From contig JAKSYS010000306.1 in the NCBI GenBank assembly GCA_022925895.1, positions 1 through 64,000 of the forward strand: DNA of 64,000 bases, given 5' to 3'. Each line of letters starts with the position of its first letter. The first letter of the stretch is position 1. Both the position numbers and the translations under genes were made by a program. Source of the DNA: Fragilaria crotonensis. Lineage: Eukaryota > Bacillariophyta > Fragilariophyceae > Fragilariales > Fragilariaceae. Shown here one piece after another: positions 23,076-33,248 of this stretch. The notes below the pieces were generated by a model. The model was given only the letters and a program-made list of their open reading frames with translations. It did not search any database and had not been told where the DNA came from.

Positions 23076-26000
23076 CTACAAATCGTCATCAATGACTTCA
23101 CTTGGCTTCAACAACCCAGGCACGGCCCGCCGCTGTTGAAGAAGCTCTTCCTCCTTCTCCATCCTTTGTCGCTCGGCCTCCTCGCCAAACAAACCACTAT
23201 TGTCTTCAACGGAAAACTCCTTCAACTGAATCAAGAAATCACGAAGGTGGGCTTTGAAAGTTTGTAAATCCATCTGTACATCGAACATTCCCTCCACAAA
23301 CTTCACAACTTGAGATCGAGTCAGATTCAGGAAGCTCGTTAGCAGCAGAGTGGAGATATGATCCCTTAGAAATACAGGATTCGTTTGACCGGGCGGTTGC
23401 GTCGCTGGATCGAACAACGGTACAGTCACTTGATTGGTTTGAACCAAATGAAACATCATGCGGAGTAGCGTCGAGTGCATGCGAAAGCCAGACTTATGTA
23501 ATCGATCTGTCATGACTGCGAAGACATCTTGAATCAGGGACAACAGGAACTGGCGATAGAATCCTTGGGCCACATTTGGAGTTTTCCCAACGTTGCACAA
23601 CAAGTCATGCAATATATCAAGGCCGGTATCTGATATATTACGCTCCGTGTGTTTCATGGCCCAAACAACACTGTCCACTACCAGCTTTTGATGCTCGGCG
23701 GGAATGTTGAAGAGGGCGGCGAAAGTGTAGGTGTTGATGGCGCGCAAGAACTCAAAGAACCTGATGCGATGTTCCGGAAAGTCTTCAAAGTTGGCTGTGA
23801 TCATTTGGAGAGTGCACTCGAAAACGGCCTCCATTATTCGGGGTACATCATTGACGACGTATCCCTGCAACTTTTCAATCACTGTCGCGAAAAGGGTCAA
23901 GACTTCAGGATCACGAGCCCCGCGATGTTTCTCTGATAGTCTCCCAATATTGGATCCAACACTGGAGGGATGAACCCTTGCGCAACTGCTTCGGGTGCAG
24001 ATTCCGGCGGTCCGCTTTTATCAATAAAAGTAATGAGCAGCCGCAACTTCCTTCTTCGCACTTCGCATAGTTCGAACGAGACTCATTTGAGTGGCAATGG
24101 CGCCTTGAGCTGCGATCGCTGCTGATATCCTCTCTGAATAGACCTTGTACACATTCAGCATATCCAAGAAAAAGGTTTGTAGCTGATGTGTGAAAAGCGA
24201 CCCAACTGAATTGCACACCCGGTTGTTACACTTCAGTATCTTGATGATTTCCTTGATGGTTGGTGGATCCATAAGACTTTCTACATTCGTATGTGCGCGA
24301 TCCATAATGGTTCTCCAAGTGCGGTTCGGTAGCTCCATCAGTCTCGCCAACAGAGCTGTCCGATCAAGTTTGCCACCCTTATCACTCAGCATACACCCCA
24401 CTGCTTCGTAAAGGCCTGCACTTGATGGGGTTCCAGATCGCTAATAATGGTTGGGAGATTGTCAACAAGTTCGCAGATAAATGGCACGTCCTCGTCAGCC
24501 TGCAAAGTGACAAATTTCCGTTTGCATTTGTTTGCAATCTTAAGAAATGTGTCGCACGCCATGTCTTGCACACCAGGATGAACTTCGTGCATGAATTCAA
24601 AGAGCTTGTTGACAACCGTCTTGAGGAACTTCCAGTGCGCCTTCAGGAAGCGCGGATACTGCCCAACTACATACATGATATTAGAGGCAATGACCGCCTT
24701 GTTGTCCTTCCCCGTTTCTGTTCGCATAGTCAAGGAGGTCCTTGATAACCGTCACCAGAAACCTCTTCTCTTCATCCTCAGACATGGCGCCAGAGATACT
24801 ACCAATTGCCCAGCACAGTGTATTGATATTGTTCCAGCTCCAGTTGCTGCCATCCACTTGTTCTGTGAGCTTGTTCAGCATAATGGCCTCAGTGTCTTCG
24901 CAATTGAGATGCGTCAGATAAACAAGTGTATCTCTCATAGTCTTGTATTGTGCAATCACATCTGTATCCTTGGTTGTCTCTCTCACGATATCCCCATTCT
25001 CATCTTCAACAATCAATACTTCTTCCGGCTTGGCCATACTGGCAATCATGACCTGACGGACCCCCGTCAAGACTGGAGCGTAAAGAAACTTTCGCGACAG
25101 CGCAGCCGAGTTTCCATTGTTAAGATGGAGAGGTCCGTCTCCAAACGATCGATGGTCATGAGTCGACTTGTAGAGATCCTCAGCAAGCATGTGCCAGGTT
25201 TCCAAACAGATGCGAAAGATTTCGGTATCGCGAACTTCCGAGACACGGACCAGATAGACCAGGCCCGTAATGAGTGATGCCTGTGCCTCGTGGGTTTCCC
25301 AAGAGCTTCATGTGCGCCTTAAAGAAACCACTGAAAAACAATGCCAAGCGCTGGATGAAGACCTGATCGTCATCTGAACCGTTTTCAAAGGCATTTTCAA
25401 GGTTTGTTTCTGGCGAAAAAATGTCCGCTAGACGAGCCAAGAATGTGGCAAAGAAAGGAGGAAAGGAATTGTCGTATTTGGGTTCTTGTAAACTTCCAAT
25501 CTCAGTCAAGCACTCGAGTGCATCATTTCGGAACATTGGTTCGGGAAAGAAACGATTGAGCAGCACGTTAAGAAGCTGAGTACGAAAGATGAAATCGAGG
25601 GGAATCCAAGTAAGGAACCTTTGTAGGGTCTGTAACGTCACTTGCAGAAGCGAAGGACGCTGGGAATGAGCCAAGATGAATTCGCACAAATGGTAGATCG
25701 CCTGAAACTCGCTGTTGAGGCTCTCTTTGAGGGTTTTGACTTTTTCAGTGACAATTTGATCTTTGCTAAAATCAAAGACCTCTTCTGATAAAAAGCTTCA
25801 AGATTTGCATGTTGTTTTCACACAGGACTTCTGACGTCTTGGAAGATCCCACAAGATCGCTGATGAATGTCGGCCAGTTGTGAGGCCACTCGTGTTTGAG
25901 AATTTCCACGAGTGTAAGGTTGAGTTTCGAGATGAGCACCCGGTCTCGCTGCATCACAGCTTCATCCGATGACATAGCTATGATTTTTCCAACGACGTAG

Positions 26001-26434
26001 TTCTTGATGCCCTCTTTTTGCTCCGTCGGCATGATCTTCCATCTGGTGTGAGAAATGACGATAGAAAATTGCAGGTGTGAGTTGTTGGTGTGAGCTTCTG
26101 CACATGAGGACATCATAGACATTATCGGCAATGTTGATGAAGTACACGATGCGCCGTTCACGTTATCAGACACTCACCGCGTTTTGATTGCATCATCTAG
26201 CACTTGTAACCCAAAGAATCGCGTGAGTGGATTAACAGATTTCTCGATCATTTCATCTGCCTTGGTCCACAACTCAGGAGCTTCTTGCAGTTGCATCAGC
26301 GCCTTGTTGGCAGCACTTCGTTGGGGATTGACTGGATCGTACGCTGCAGAAACTAGCTGGTCGAGGACAGAAATATCAAATTGTTTTACCAATGAGGCAG
26401 CGACTTGATCGATATTGTTCGAAGAGAGGCTCAT
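23076..26434 (-). CDS. XPO1: Exportin-1 (CRM1/XPO1), multiply frameshifted
   Basis: Full-length CRM1 by content, about 1070 residues, the nuclear export receptor that carries leucine-rich NES cargo with RanGTP. Exon 1 is 26434-26178, a 135-nt GT-AG intron follows, and exon 2 is 26042-23076. Conserved stretches include [78 protein letters not shown] and [13 protein letters not shown]. The cysteine targeted by leptomycin B in animal CRM1 is kept in DMACDTF. Exon 2 is broken by six frame changes, at about 25790-25794, 25298-25300, 24710-24713, 24410-24412, 24045 and 23918-23921. Five fall in mononucleotide runs and each is solved by one base. Between breaks, identity to the family is high and no substitution stop is seen. 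This fits consensus indels or very recent pseudogenisation. Confidence 0.9.
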
Positions 26435-26973
26435 TGTAACTTCTTAGTGTATTGTTTGATGCTTGTTGTTTCTTGTTGCTTGCGATTGCAGTGAGCTTTG
26501 GGACTTGAACTTCCTTTCCGGCAGTGGTGGTGGTGATGGTGGAGTATCCCCGAAACGTGGCTTTTATACTGTGACGTACGGGCGCGCAACGGTGCGCAGA
26601 GCACAGTCAAGATGGAAGAGGATGAAAATGATACGTCGTTACTTCTTGCCAACTGACAAAAGACAATTGACTTTTGTTGTAACCACTTGTCTCTTTCAAA
26701 GAATAAGCAATGTGTTACTGCAACAAATTGCCGTTCGCTTTAACAGCTTGGCCTTCGAGAAGACTCGATAATTTCTCGTTGGTTTGTTGGTTTGCCAGAG
26801 CGAGTGTGGCGGAAGGGCTCCTGGATTAGTCCTACGAGAAGGACACTATGTCATAATCGTGACGTCCAACGAACTCTCGGTCAGTGATCGGAGAAACTGG
26901 AACAAGTACTGGAGTACTGGAGGAGTACTATCGTAGAACTGCAGTACAACTGTACTGTAGCGTGATAGTACTA
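26435..26973. other. Exportin-1 promoter region and GTAC island
   Basis: The upstream region of XPO1 includes two TGACGT words (near 26571 and 26860) and a dense cluster of AGTACT/GTACTG from about 26895, ending directly at the left TIR of the neighbouring transposon. Confidence 0.4.
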
Positions 26974-27013
26974 CACTACAGACCATTCGGGCTCTGGACA
27001 AGTGGACCAATCA
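26974..27013 (+). repeat. Left terminal inverted repeat of 5.9-kb transposon
   Basis: Starts CACTACAGACCATTCGGG. The first 21 bases are identical to the reverse complement of the right end; 4 mismatches lie in the remaining 19. Confidence 0.85.
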
Positions 27014-27163
27014 CTGGTTATGAGTGCAATTCTATATTAAAAAACCGTTTGACTTAACCTTCGTTCACTGGCTGTTGAGGAATGTACTTCTAGGTTGCTG
27101 AAGAAAGGCATAGATTTATTTTGATCAGACGTTATCTTTTCCCTCCGTATTGTCTCATGGCTC

Positions 27164-28810
27164 ATGCCCCAATTTATTGTCTCGTCGTATTTTGTTATAG
27201 CGCCCTTGTTGGAGACTAAACAATACTCCCACGAACAAGCCATGCCATCATCGCTGCCGTCTGGGAGCTCTCAGCAATCAACAACATGGGAAACACTGAG
27301 TAAAATGTCATTCATTCACACCGTATATGTCCCTTGTCTCAAGCTGTCGATAACGTCGGGCTCCTTTGTTTTGTACACAGCCAACAACGAGAAGGACGAT
27401 AGCAGCAATGATGCTCTTCAAAGGGTTGGTCGTGTTCTGGAAGTTGTATCGTCAATCGAGATGGTTCCTCAGAGCGAAAGCTTCCCAGCAATTCAAGAAT
27501 CATTTGAAGAGGGCAGCACCACTTCCACGAATGAAATGCCCGTTCAATTTGTTAAAGTGAACGTCTTCAAGAACCGTTCGTTGCTCTCGGATAGAGAGTT
27601 TCCTGTGGATGATGGCCAGTCTTTTTCGACGACAAGCGGTGGCGATTGGTGTCGTTCAACTTGAGGAATTTGACTGGATTAAGCCAGATGCAATAACGAA
27701 CTTGGCATTTGTGTTTTCGGATGATGCTGTTACTTCACATTGCTACGATGACTGTCTCGGAATGTGCAACTTTTTGTTGTGAAATACCGCCTCTCTCGGA
27801 ATGGATGTATCTTGTCGATTCCAAAGCAGGCATGTCCAGCACCCTTTCCAGCACAGATGGCGGGCTTTCGCAACTATTGGTCAGTTGACAATTGCAGTGT
27901 TATCTTCAATAGCATACGCCAGATTGGACGTGCTATGCAACGGTTACTGTGCCGTATTGCACAGTCACAAGGTGACTTTGCAACTCGCAATGCAAAACTG
28001 CAACTTCCAAGCTGCAGCTGGTTCTACATTAAGGATCAAATGGAAAGACAAGGGATTGGAAGCATTCGTGGTGTAAGGTTCAGCCAACCTCGACCGATTC
28101 TTTCATGGGGTCTCAGTTACCATTGCACTCGAGAAAGCGGAGAACTCGAAGTGTTGCGTTTTGACACCACGACAAAGATGACAGCCTTTCGTAAAGTCTT
28201 TGGTCAAACATCTGGGTATGGTGTACGAAAGAAAAGGCCTCGTTACAGTGAGGGTTGTGCATTGCTGAGTATGAATGATGTAATTAATGTGATTTATTTT
28301 CCTCCCCAAGCACCGATCAATTTTGATGATGAAGAAAACGACCAGCACGGTGGTGATGATAATTCAAGCACAAGCGACAATGCAGCTGATATGACACGCC
28401 CATTCCAGCGCTTTGGAGTTATGCACGATGGAATTGATTTGGTTTACAATGAAAATGATGGTGTACTTCAAGTTGTTCTGCGCTATCGCAAGCTTGTTGT
28501 TACGAATGAATTGCTTCCATTCCTCAAAAGTGTTGGCGTTGGTTTACAAGTAGCGACATCCGGTGAGGAACGCAGCGGTACAAGTAGAAACATGCATGCT
28601 TTAACAACCGCAGCTATTACTCCTGGGATGGAGTTCATGGACGATGGATATGTGATGCGCATAACATCAGTGACAGACACTGCAGTTCAAGCTCAGAGAA
28701 CATACCGGATACTTGACAATAACACAACAACACGAGCAATCGATTGTCACTTTATTACGTACACTGACATAGCTGATGTTAAATGTCGCATTCAAGAAAT
28801 GCTTGAGTAA
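27164..28810 (+). pseudogene. Transposon-encoded protein of unknown function, frame-broken
   Basis: The ATG at 27164 opens about 160 codons (acidic, Ser/Thr-rich). The coding signal then shifts frame near 27650 into a stretch reading VVQLEEFDWIKPDAITNLAF and shifts back near 27760, continuing to 28810. The second half includes an acidic, Asn/Asp-rich linker and a C-terminal region without recognisable motifs. I do not know this family. Its position tail-to-tail with the large ORF inside shared TIRs makes it a transposon accessory protein. The two frame changes could be introns, indels or consensus errors; no convincing GT-AG pair was found. Confidence 0.5.
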
Positions 28811-28812
28811 TC

Positions 28813-31800
28813 TCAATCGCAACCTTCTTGACTGTCGTTGTCATTATCACTATCACTCGAGGAGTAGTATTCCTCACTTTCTGAATCATAATTGTGTGTT
28901 TTGTCTTGGAGAAGGTCATCGTCACTGTTCTCACCATCGCTTGTTGCATGTTCTTGCTGGTATGAGCTGTCGCTGTCTTCTTCTTGATGATTCGGTGCTG
29001 TCTCCTCACGGATGAAAAGGGCATCACCATGACCTGAGTACCACATCATCCTCCGCTGCAGCCATCGTGCAATGCCCAAAAGTTTGGTCTTCTTTGCCAT
29101 ATTCTTTGTCAATCCACCGCGATTTGTTCGACGAAAGAAGTAAGATTTGATAAGAGCATTTAGGGCCTCCCAACCCTGCTGTGAGTATCGGTGAAGGCAC
29201 CTCCATTCCTGCATGTACCGCATCACATGAGATGACGATAGCATATGCGTGTAGTTTGTGCATCCTTCTTTTCCGTATACAGCAACCCAGTCGCAAAACC
29301 AAGCATCGATGTGTTCTTGGAAAGCTTTGATTTCGTTAGCAGTATAATCTGTATTCTTTCGAAGGATAGTGAGAGCAGCTCGATATCGAGGAAGACACCT
29401 GAGTAACCTCCTTTTGTTTGCATCAGAATAGGGGAATGAGACCTCGATTAGTAATTCAAACTCATTGATGATTAATCGAGTTCTATTATTGTCCATCGAG
29501 AGAGATCCCAAGGTCCCGTCCTCGGTGAGAGGGAATCGCCACTGCGAAGGGGCATCGTACGTGCCAAGAATTTTGGTCTGTATGATGTTTGTGACGCACT
29601 CGATGAATTCAACTTGTCGTTTCTTTATGGCCTTGGCCTTAATCCACTGAAGTTTGCCTTGTATCGCATTTGACAAGCCAGACCGAAGGACGGATTCAAT
29701 TGACTTAAGCCCAACTCTATTTTCAAGATGGAGAATACACACGATGGCTTGAAGAACCAGATACATTGCCTTATCTCTTGGTTCGCTATCTGTAAGCATG
29801 CGTCGTAAATCCTGAACTCGTTTCTCATTGAGAAGTTGTTTGCGAAGTCGCTCCTGACGAGTGCGCAATGGCCCATTCACATTCATGGATCGAGAAGCTA
29901 GTTCATCCGTGATACGGCAAGAAAATGTTGCAGCCTCACTCATTGTTTCGGGCTGATAGTCGATATCGAACATGTCTCCCCCAATAACAGGATTTCCCGG
30001 CTGTCTGACATACATCCGTTGAACCGATTCAGATGCCCCATGTTCACCGTTCTCTACATGGTAATGCAGCAAGTCGCCTTCAATTGCCGCGGTGACAATG
30101 GCAAGCTCATCCTCAAGCTTGCTTCTCACTTCTGGACAGGAAAGAAATTCGTAATGATAACATTGCTGCTCAAGCTCATCCACCGCATCGTGACGTCCAA
30201 CACTTGAGAATGCCTCGTGCTGCTTTTCCTGGCATAATACGCATTTCAATTTGTCTTGGGGGACATGAAGTGTAGATGACCGACATGGACAAATGTAGCA
30301 GAACTGCTCCTTCACCTTTGCAGCTCCGCCATTGTCCAAAGCTCCCCATTGGAGCTTCATGTCCCCCGGATAAGACATTCTGAAAGGACGGCACTGCAAC
30401 AAATCAGACACTTCACCAGTATTGAACATGCGATACAGATTGCGGAATCCATCGAGAGTTGTCTTACTATCTTTTGCGATTACAACTCTCAGTGGGAAAC
30501 AAAGATTCCGACTCTGAACCAGAGAGTCCGGCTCATGCAATAGAAGGGGGCGTTTTGTTGACGGGTCACGCATGCCTATATCATTGAACTTCAAACCTGC
30601 CGTGACGTGTGAAATCGTGTGAGTGAGCTGGGCACCATCAGATGCGAGACCAAGCTCCACAGATCGCTCCTTTGCATCAGACATTAGTCCAAAGGCATTA
30701 AAAAGAGTTGCTGTTGTCTTGATCACATCGAACTCGAACCCCTCCCCAAAATCAGCATCGTTGTCATCTTCAAAAGCGCGTCCAATCATCTTGAAGGGAC
30801 AAAGCTCGTCAGCGTTTTTTTCTACTTTTCTCGCTGCTCGTAGAATGCTAGATTTACTCGGAAGAAATCCTCGACTGTATTTCTTTTCAGCGGTTTCGAC
30901 ACTTCTTAGGACTTCTATTCCAGCGAGGCTGAGGTTGAAACCTGCCAGGTCCATTGCCTTCAAAATCTTTGCGGGTGTGAATACATTGCATCGTATGTGC
31001 CGACGAACCCTCTCAATCATGTAAGACTGGACTTCGCCATCAAGAAAGGCATCATTCCAAATACAATCAATCAATATAGTCGCTTTACTCTTGTTTCCGT
31101 GGTTCCGCAATTTGTTGTTTACAATTGTAGACAATGATTTGAGTAACAAATCTCCTTTACAAGAACGACTCTCGTGTCCATCCATAGTAGAACTAAGCGT
31201 CAGATTGTCGAGCTTCAAAGCGCTTTCTTGAACCTGATTGTGAGTCCATCCAAAGGTAAGTATGCTATCCATGATAATCTTTGCTAGTCGACTCTTTTTG
31301 AACCTCCTTTTGTTAGCGATGAGATCAGATGTAGCAACAAAATTGAGGATGAGGTCAGACAAAACCTGTGACACTTCTGCGTTCTCCCTATTGATGCGGT
31401 GTTTTCGAGTTGTCGAATTCTCAAATTTGTCTCGTGTTCTGATTTCTTTCCTTGATGCAGCAGGAGTTACCGGATCATCACTGTATTTTCCACCAGTAGC
31501 AGCACCCGCAGATGCCAATTCTTTCTGTGCTTTCAGTTGCTTGATCTCTGCTTCAAGATTTGCTATTTTATCATTCAAATGCTGCTCAACTTTGATCAAA
31601 CGCTCCCTAAGGAACAAGTTCTGTTCCTCAAGATCATAAATATATTCCATCGCATCGTCTGCTATTGACAAATCATTTTCACCATGTGCATAGCCATTAT
31701 TCTGTTGTCGATTGCTGCTTCTAGCATCTGTGTCATTTCCAAGTTCTTCACCACCATCGCATGCACCTTTGTGGTCTTGGTCACTTTCCAAAGCATAAGG

Positions 31801-32121
31801 ACTGCCAATCGATGAATCACGAAACAATTGTCTTCCAATCATTTCTTCATCATTACCACCAGAAGTATCCGACGCTCCTTCGCTGCTGCTTTCTTCACGG
31901 TAGTAGTTGTACAGAAATGCTGCCGAAGAAGATTGACGGCGAGGACGTTGCTGCTGAGCAGTCCCAATAGTATTACTCATGAATGTTGACGAAGCAAGGC
32001 CTCTGTATTGTCGAATTTTTTTCTTGAGCGGACTCTTTGTCGGCGAGGAATTGTAATCAGCAGTAGCACTCCCTACTTGTAGAAGAGTCATTGACTTCTT
32101 GTTTGTCTCGTTCTCCATCAT
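28813..32121 (-). CDS. Large putative transposase, about 1100 residues, unassigned family
   Basis: An uninterrupted frame from the ATG at 32121. The N-terminal 180 residues are Ser/Asp-rich, followed by a coiled coil beginning YDLEEQNLFLRERLIKVEQ. The middle has LASDGAQLTHTISH and SYPGDMKLQWGALDNGGAAK, two acidic sites that could be the first residues of a DDE-type triad. A cysteine cluster CYICPC ... KCVLCQEKQH follows. The C-terminal part contains the motif RYSQQGWEALNALIKSYFFR, a pattern I recall from multicopy proteins of algae and animals. The tail is acidic (polyD/E/S). A further frame (32389-32057) upstream looks protein-like and might be a shifted N-terminus. Being intact and flanked by TIRs it is the best transposase candidate, but this is inference. 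Confidence 0.6.
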   Translation of the reverse strand: MMENETNKKSMTLLQVGSATADYNSSPTKSPLKKKIRQYRGLASSTFMSNTIGTAQQQRPRRQSSSAAFLYNYYREESSSEGASDTSGGNDEEMIGRQLFRDSSIGSPYALESDQDHKGACDGGEELGNDTDARSSNRQQNNGYAHGENDLSIADDAMEYIYDLEEQNLFLRERLIKVEQHLNDKIANLEAEIKQLKAQKELASAGAATGGKYSDDPVTPAASRKEIRTRDKFENSTTRKHRINRENAEVSQVLSDLILNFVATSDLIANKRRFKKSRLAKIIMDSILTFGWTHNQVQESALKLDNLTLSSTMDGHESRSCKGDLLLKSLSTIVNNKLRNHGNKSKATILIDCIWNDAFLDGEVQSYMIERVRRHIRCNVFTPAKILKAMDLAGFNLSLAGIEVLRSVETAEKKYSRGFLPSKSSILRAARKVEKNADELCPFKMIGRAFEDDNDADFGEGFEFDVIKTTATLFNAFGLMSDAKERSVELGLASDGAQLTHTISHVTAGLKFNDIGMRDPSTKRPLLLHEPDSLVQSRNLCFPLRVVIAKDSKTTLDGFRNLYRMFNTGEVSDLLQCRPFRMSYPGDMKLQWGALDNGGAAKVKEQFCYICPCRSSTLHVPQDKLKCVLCQEKQHEAFSSVGRHDAVDELEQQCYHYEFLSCPEVRSKLEDELAIVTAAIEGDLLHYHVENGEHGASESVQRMYVRQPGNPVIGGDMFDIDYQPETMSEAATFSCRITDELASRSMNVNGPLRTRQERLRKQLLNEKRVQDLRRMLTDSEPRDKAMYLVLQAIVCILHLENRVGLKSIESVLRSGLSNAIQGKLQWIKAKAIKKRQVEFIECVTNIIQTKILGTYDAPSQWRFPLTEDGTLGSLSMDNNRTRLIINEFELLIEVSFPYSDANKRRLLRCLPRYRAALTILRKNTDYTANEIKAFQEHIDAWFCDWVAVYGKEGCTNYTHMLSSSHVMRYMQEWRCLHRYSQQGWEALNALIKSYFFRRTNRGGLTKNMAKKTKLLGIARWLQRRMMWYSGHGDALFIREETAPNHQEEDSDSSYQQEHATSDGENSDDDLLQDKTHNYDSESEEYYSSSDSDNDNDSQEGCD

Positions 32122-32858
32122 CAGTATCAATGCAGGCAGATTCCCGGTTGCTGCGGTGACGATACTCCTGCATCAGAGTCGTAGGGTGACTCCAATCATC
32201 ATGACCGCCAGTACATCGGTACCTCCTTTGCACCCGATTAGCTCGTTTGTTGCCAATCAAGATGGCATCCTCAAAAAAGGTCGCACCCGTGGCAAAAGAA
32301 ATATGCCGGGTACATTGCCTTTCGCTGGGGTCCAAATGACAAGCAAGTAACATCAGACTGTCCGGTTTGAGCAGACTCATAGAGCTCATTTTGATGCATC
32401 ATGCTGGTGTGAAAGTCGTTTAATCTGCGCTCTCTGATGGCAGAACAACGAGGAGAGGCGGATATCGAATCTTGATTCTGTACTGGGAGTCTACAAAGGA
32501 ATTAGTACATGCCAAAAAATCTTTGAGCACGGAACTGGCCAATGAGAGTGAGACTTGGACCTCAAGTGGATCTTACGGTGGAACTAGTATGTTTCTATTT
32601 TGCTTCCCCGTGGAACACCAATTCCAACCAAACATCGACTAATCCAAAACCCGGAACGACGATGAGATTGTGCACTATGCGAGACTTGTACATACAGAGA
32701 ACACAATGGTGCACGCTTTCACCGTCGTTTCAGGAATTGGTGAAGTTATTGGAATGCTAACATCCAGATTGGCGGTTAAACACTCTGATCTGGAGACTGA
32801 ATTATATTTGTAAATAAACACTCATAGTGGAAAACCGTCATATAACGTTGATCCAGCC

Positions 32859-32898
32859 TGATTGGGCCACGGGTCCGGAGCCCGAATGGTCTGTAGTG
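32859..32898 (-). repeat. Right terminal inverted repeat of 5.9-kb transposon
   Basis: Reverse complement begins CACTACAGACCATTCGGG and matches the left end at about 36 of 40 bases. Confidence 0.85.
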
Positions 32899-33248
32899 AC
32901 ACATACAAGATTTTCGAATTAAGAATTTGGACAGTACTCCAGTACCGCATTACGTAATAGTCGCGTCAGCGATGGCGATCCTCGAGATGGCATGTTTTTG
33001 TGCTCTGCGCTGTGCGGTCACTTCTACTACTACCGGTAGTAGAGAGCTACCGGTCGAAGTAGAGGAGTACAAGGAATACTACATAGTACATAGTGCTGTG
33101 TACGGAGTACGCCTTATACTGGTACAGTACACAGCACTGTTTCAACATTGAGCAACCACCAACTGTTGAGAGCTGAGGCTTGCTGGCGAGACACCTGCAA
33201 CCCCGATTGTCATTGCTGTTGTGTCTGATAGATCCTTCTCCATTTATC
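32899..33248. other. VPS54 promoter region with GTAC palindromes
   Basis: Dense in AGTACT, TACAGTAC and an ACCGGTAGTAGAGAGCTACCGGT-like hairpin near 33035-33056 (arms CTACCGGT/ACCGGTAG). No gene was recognised. Confidence 0.45.

Larger units (their letters stand above)
26974..32898. mobile_element. 5.9-kb TIR DNA transposon with two convergent genes
   Basis: The ends are inverted copies of each other: 26974-27013 on the left and 32859-32898 on the right match at about 36 of 40 positions, beginning CACTACAGACCATTCGGGCTC. The CACTAC terminus recalls the CACTA superfamily, but no 2-3 bp or 8-bp target-site duplication is obvious. Inside are two genes, 27164-28810 on plus and 28813-32121 on minus, whose stop codons are only two bases apart. 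The right end is followed at once by GTAC-rich DNA, as is the left. Autonomous status is uncertain because the plus-strand gene has frame breaks. Confidence 0.75.

Noticed and set aside
26796-26870. Possible tRNA-like segment after XPO1 promoter
   Set aside because: Some stem-like complementarity but no B-box (GGTTCGANTCC) and no acceptor-stem pairing.
26974-32898. Target-site duplication for the 5.9-kb element
   Set aside because: Neither the adjacent 2, 3 nor 8 bases match on the two sides (CTA versus ACA for 3), so none was annotated.
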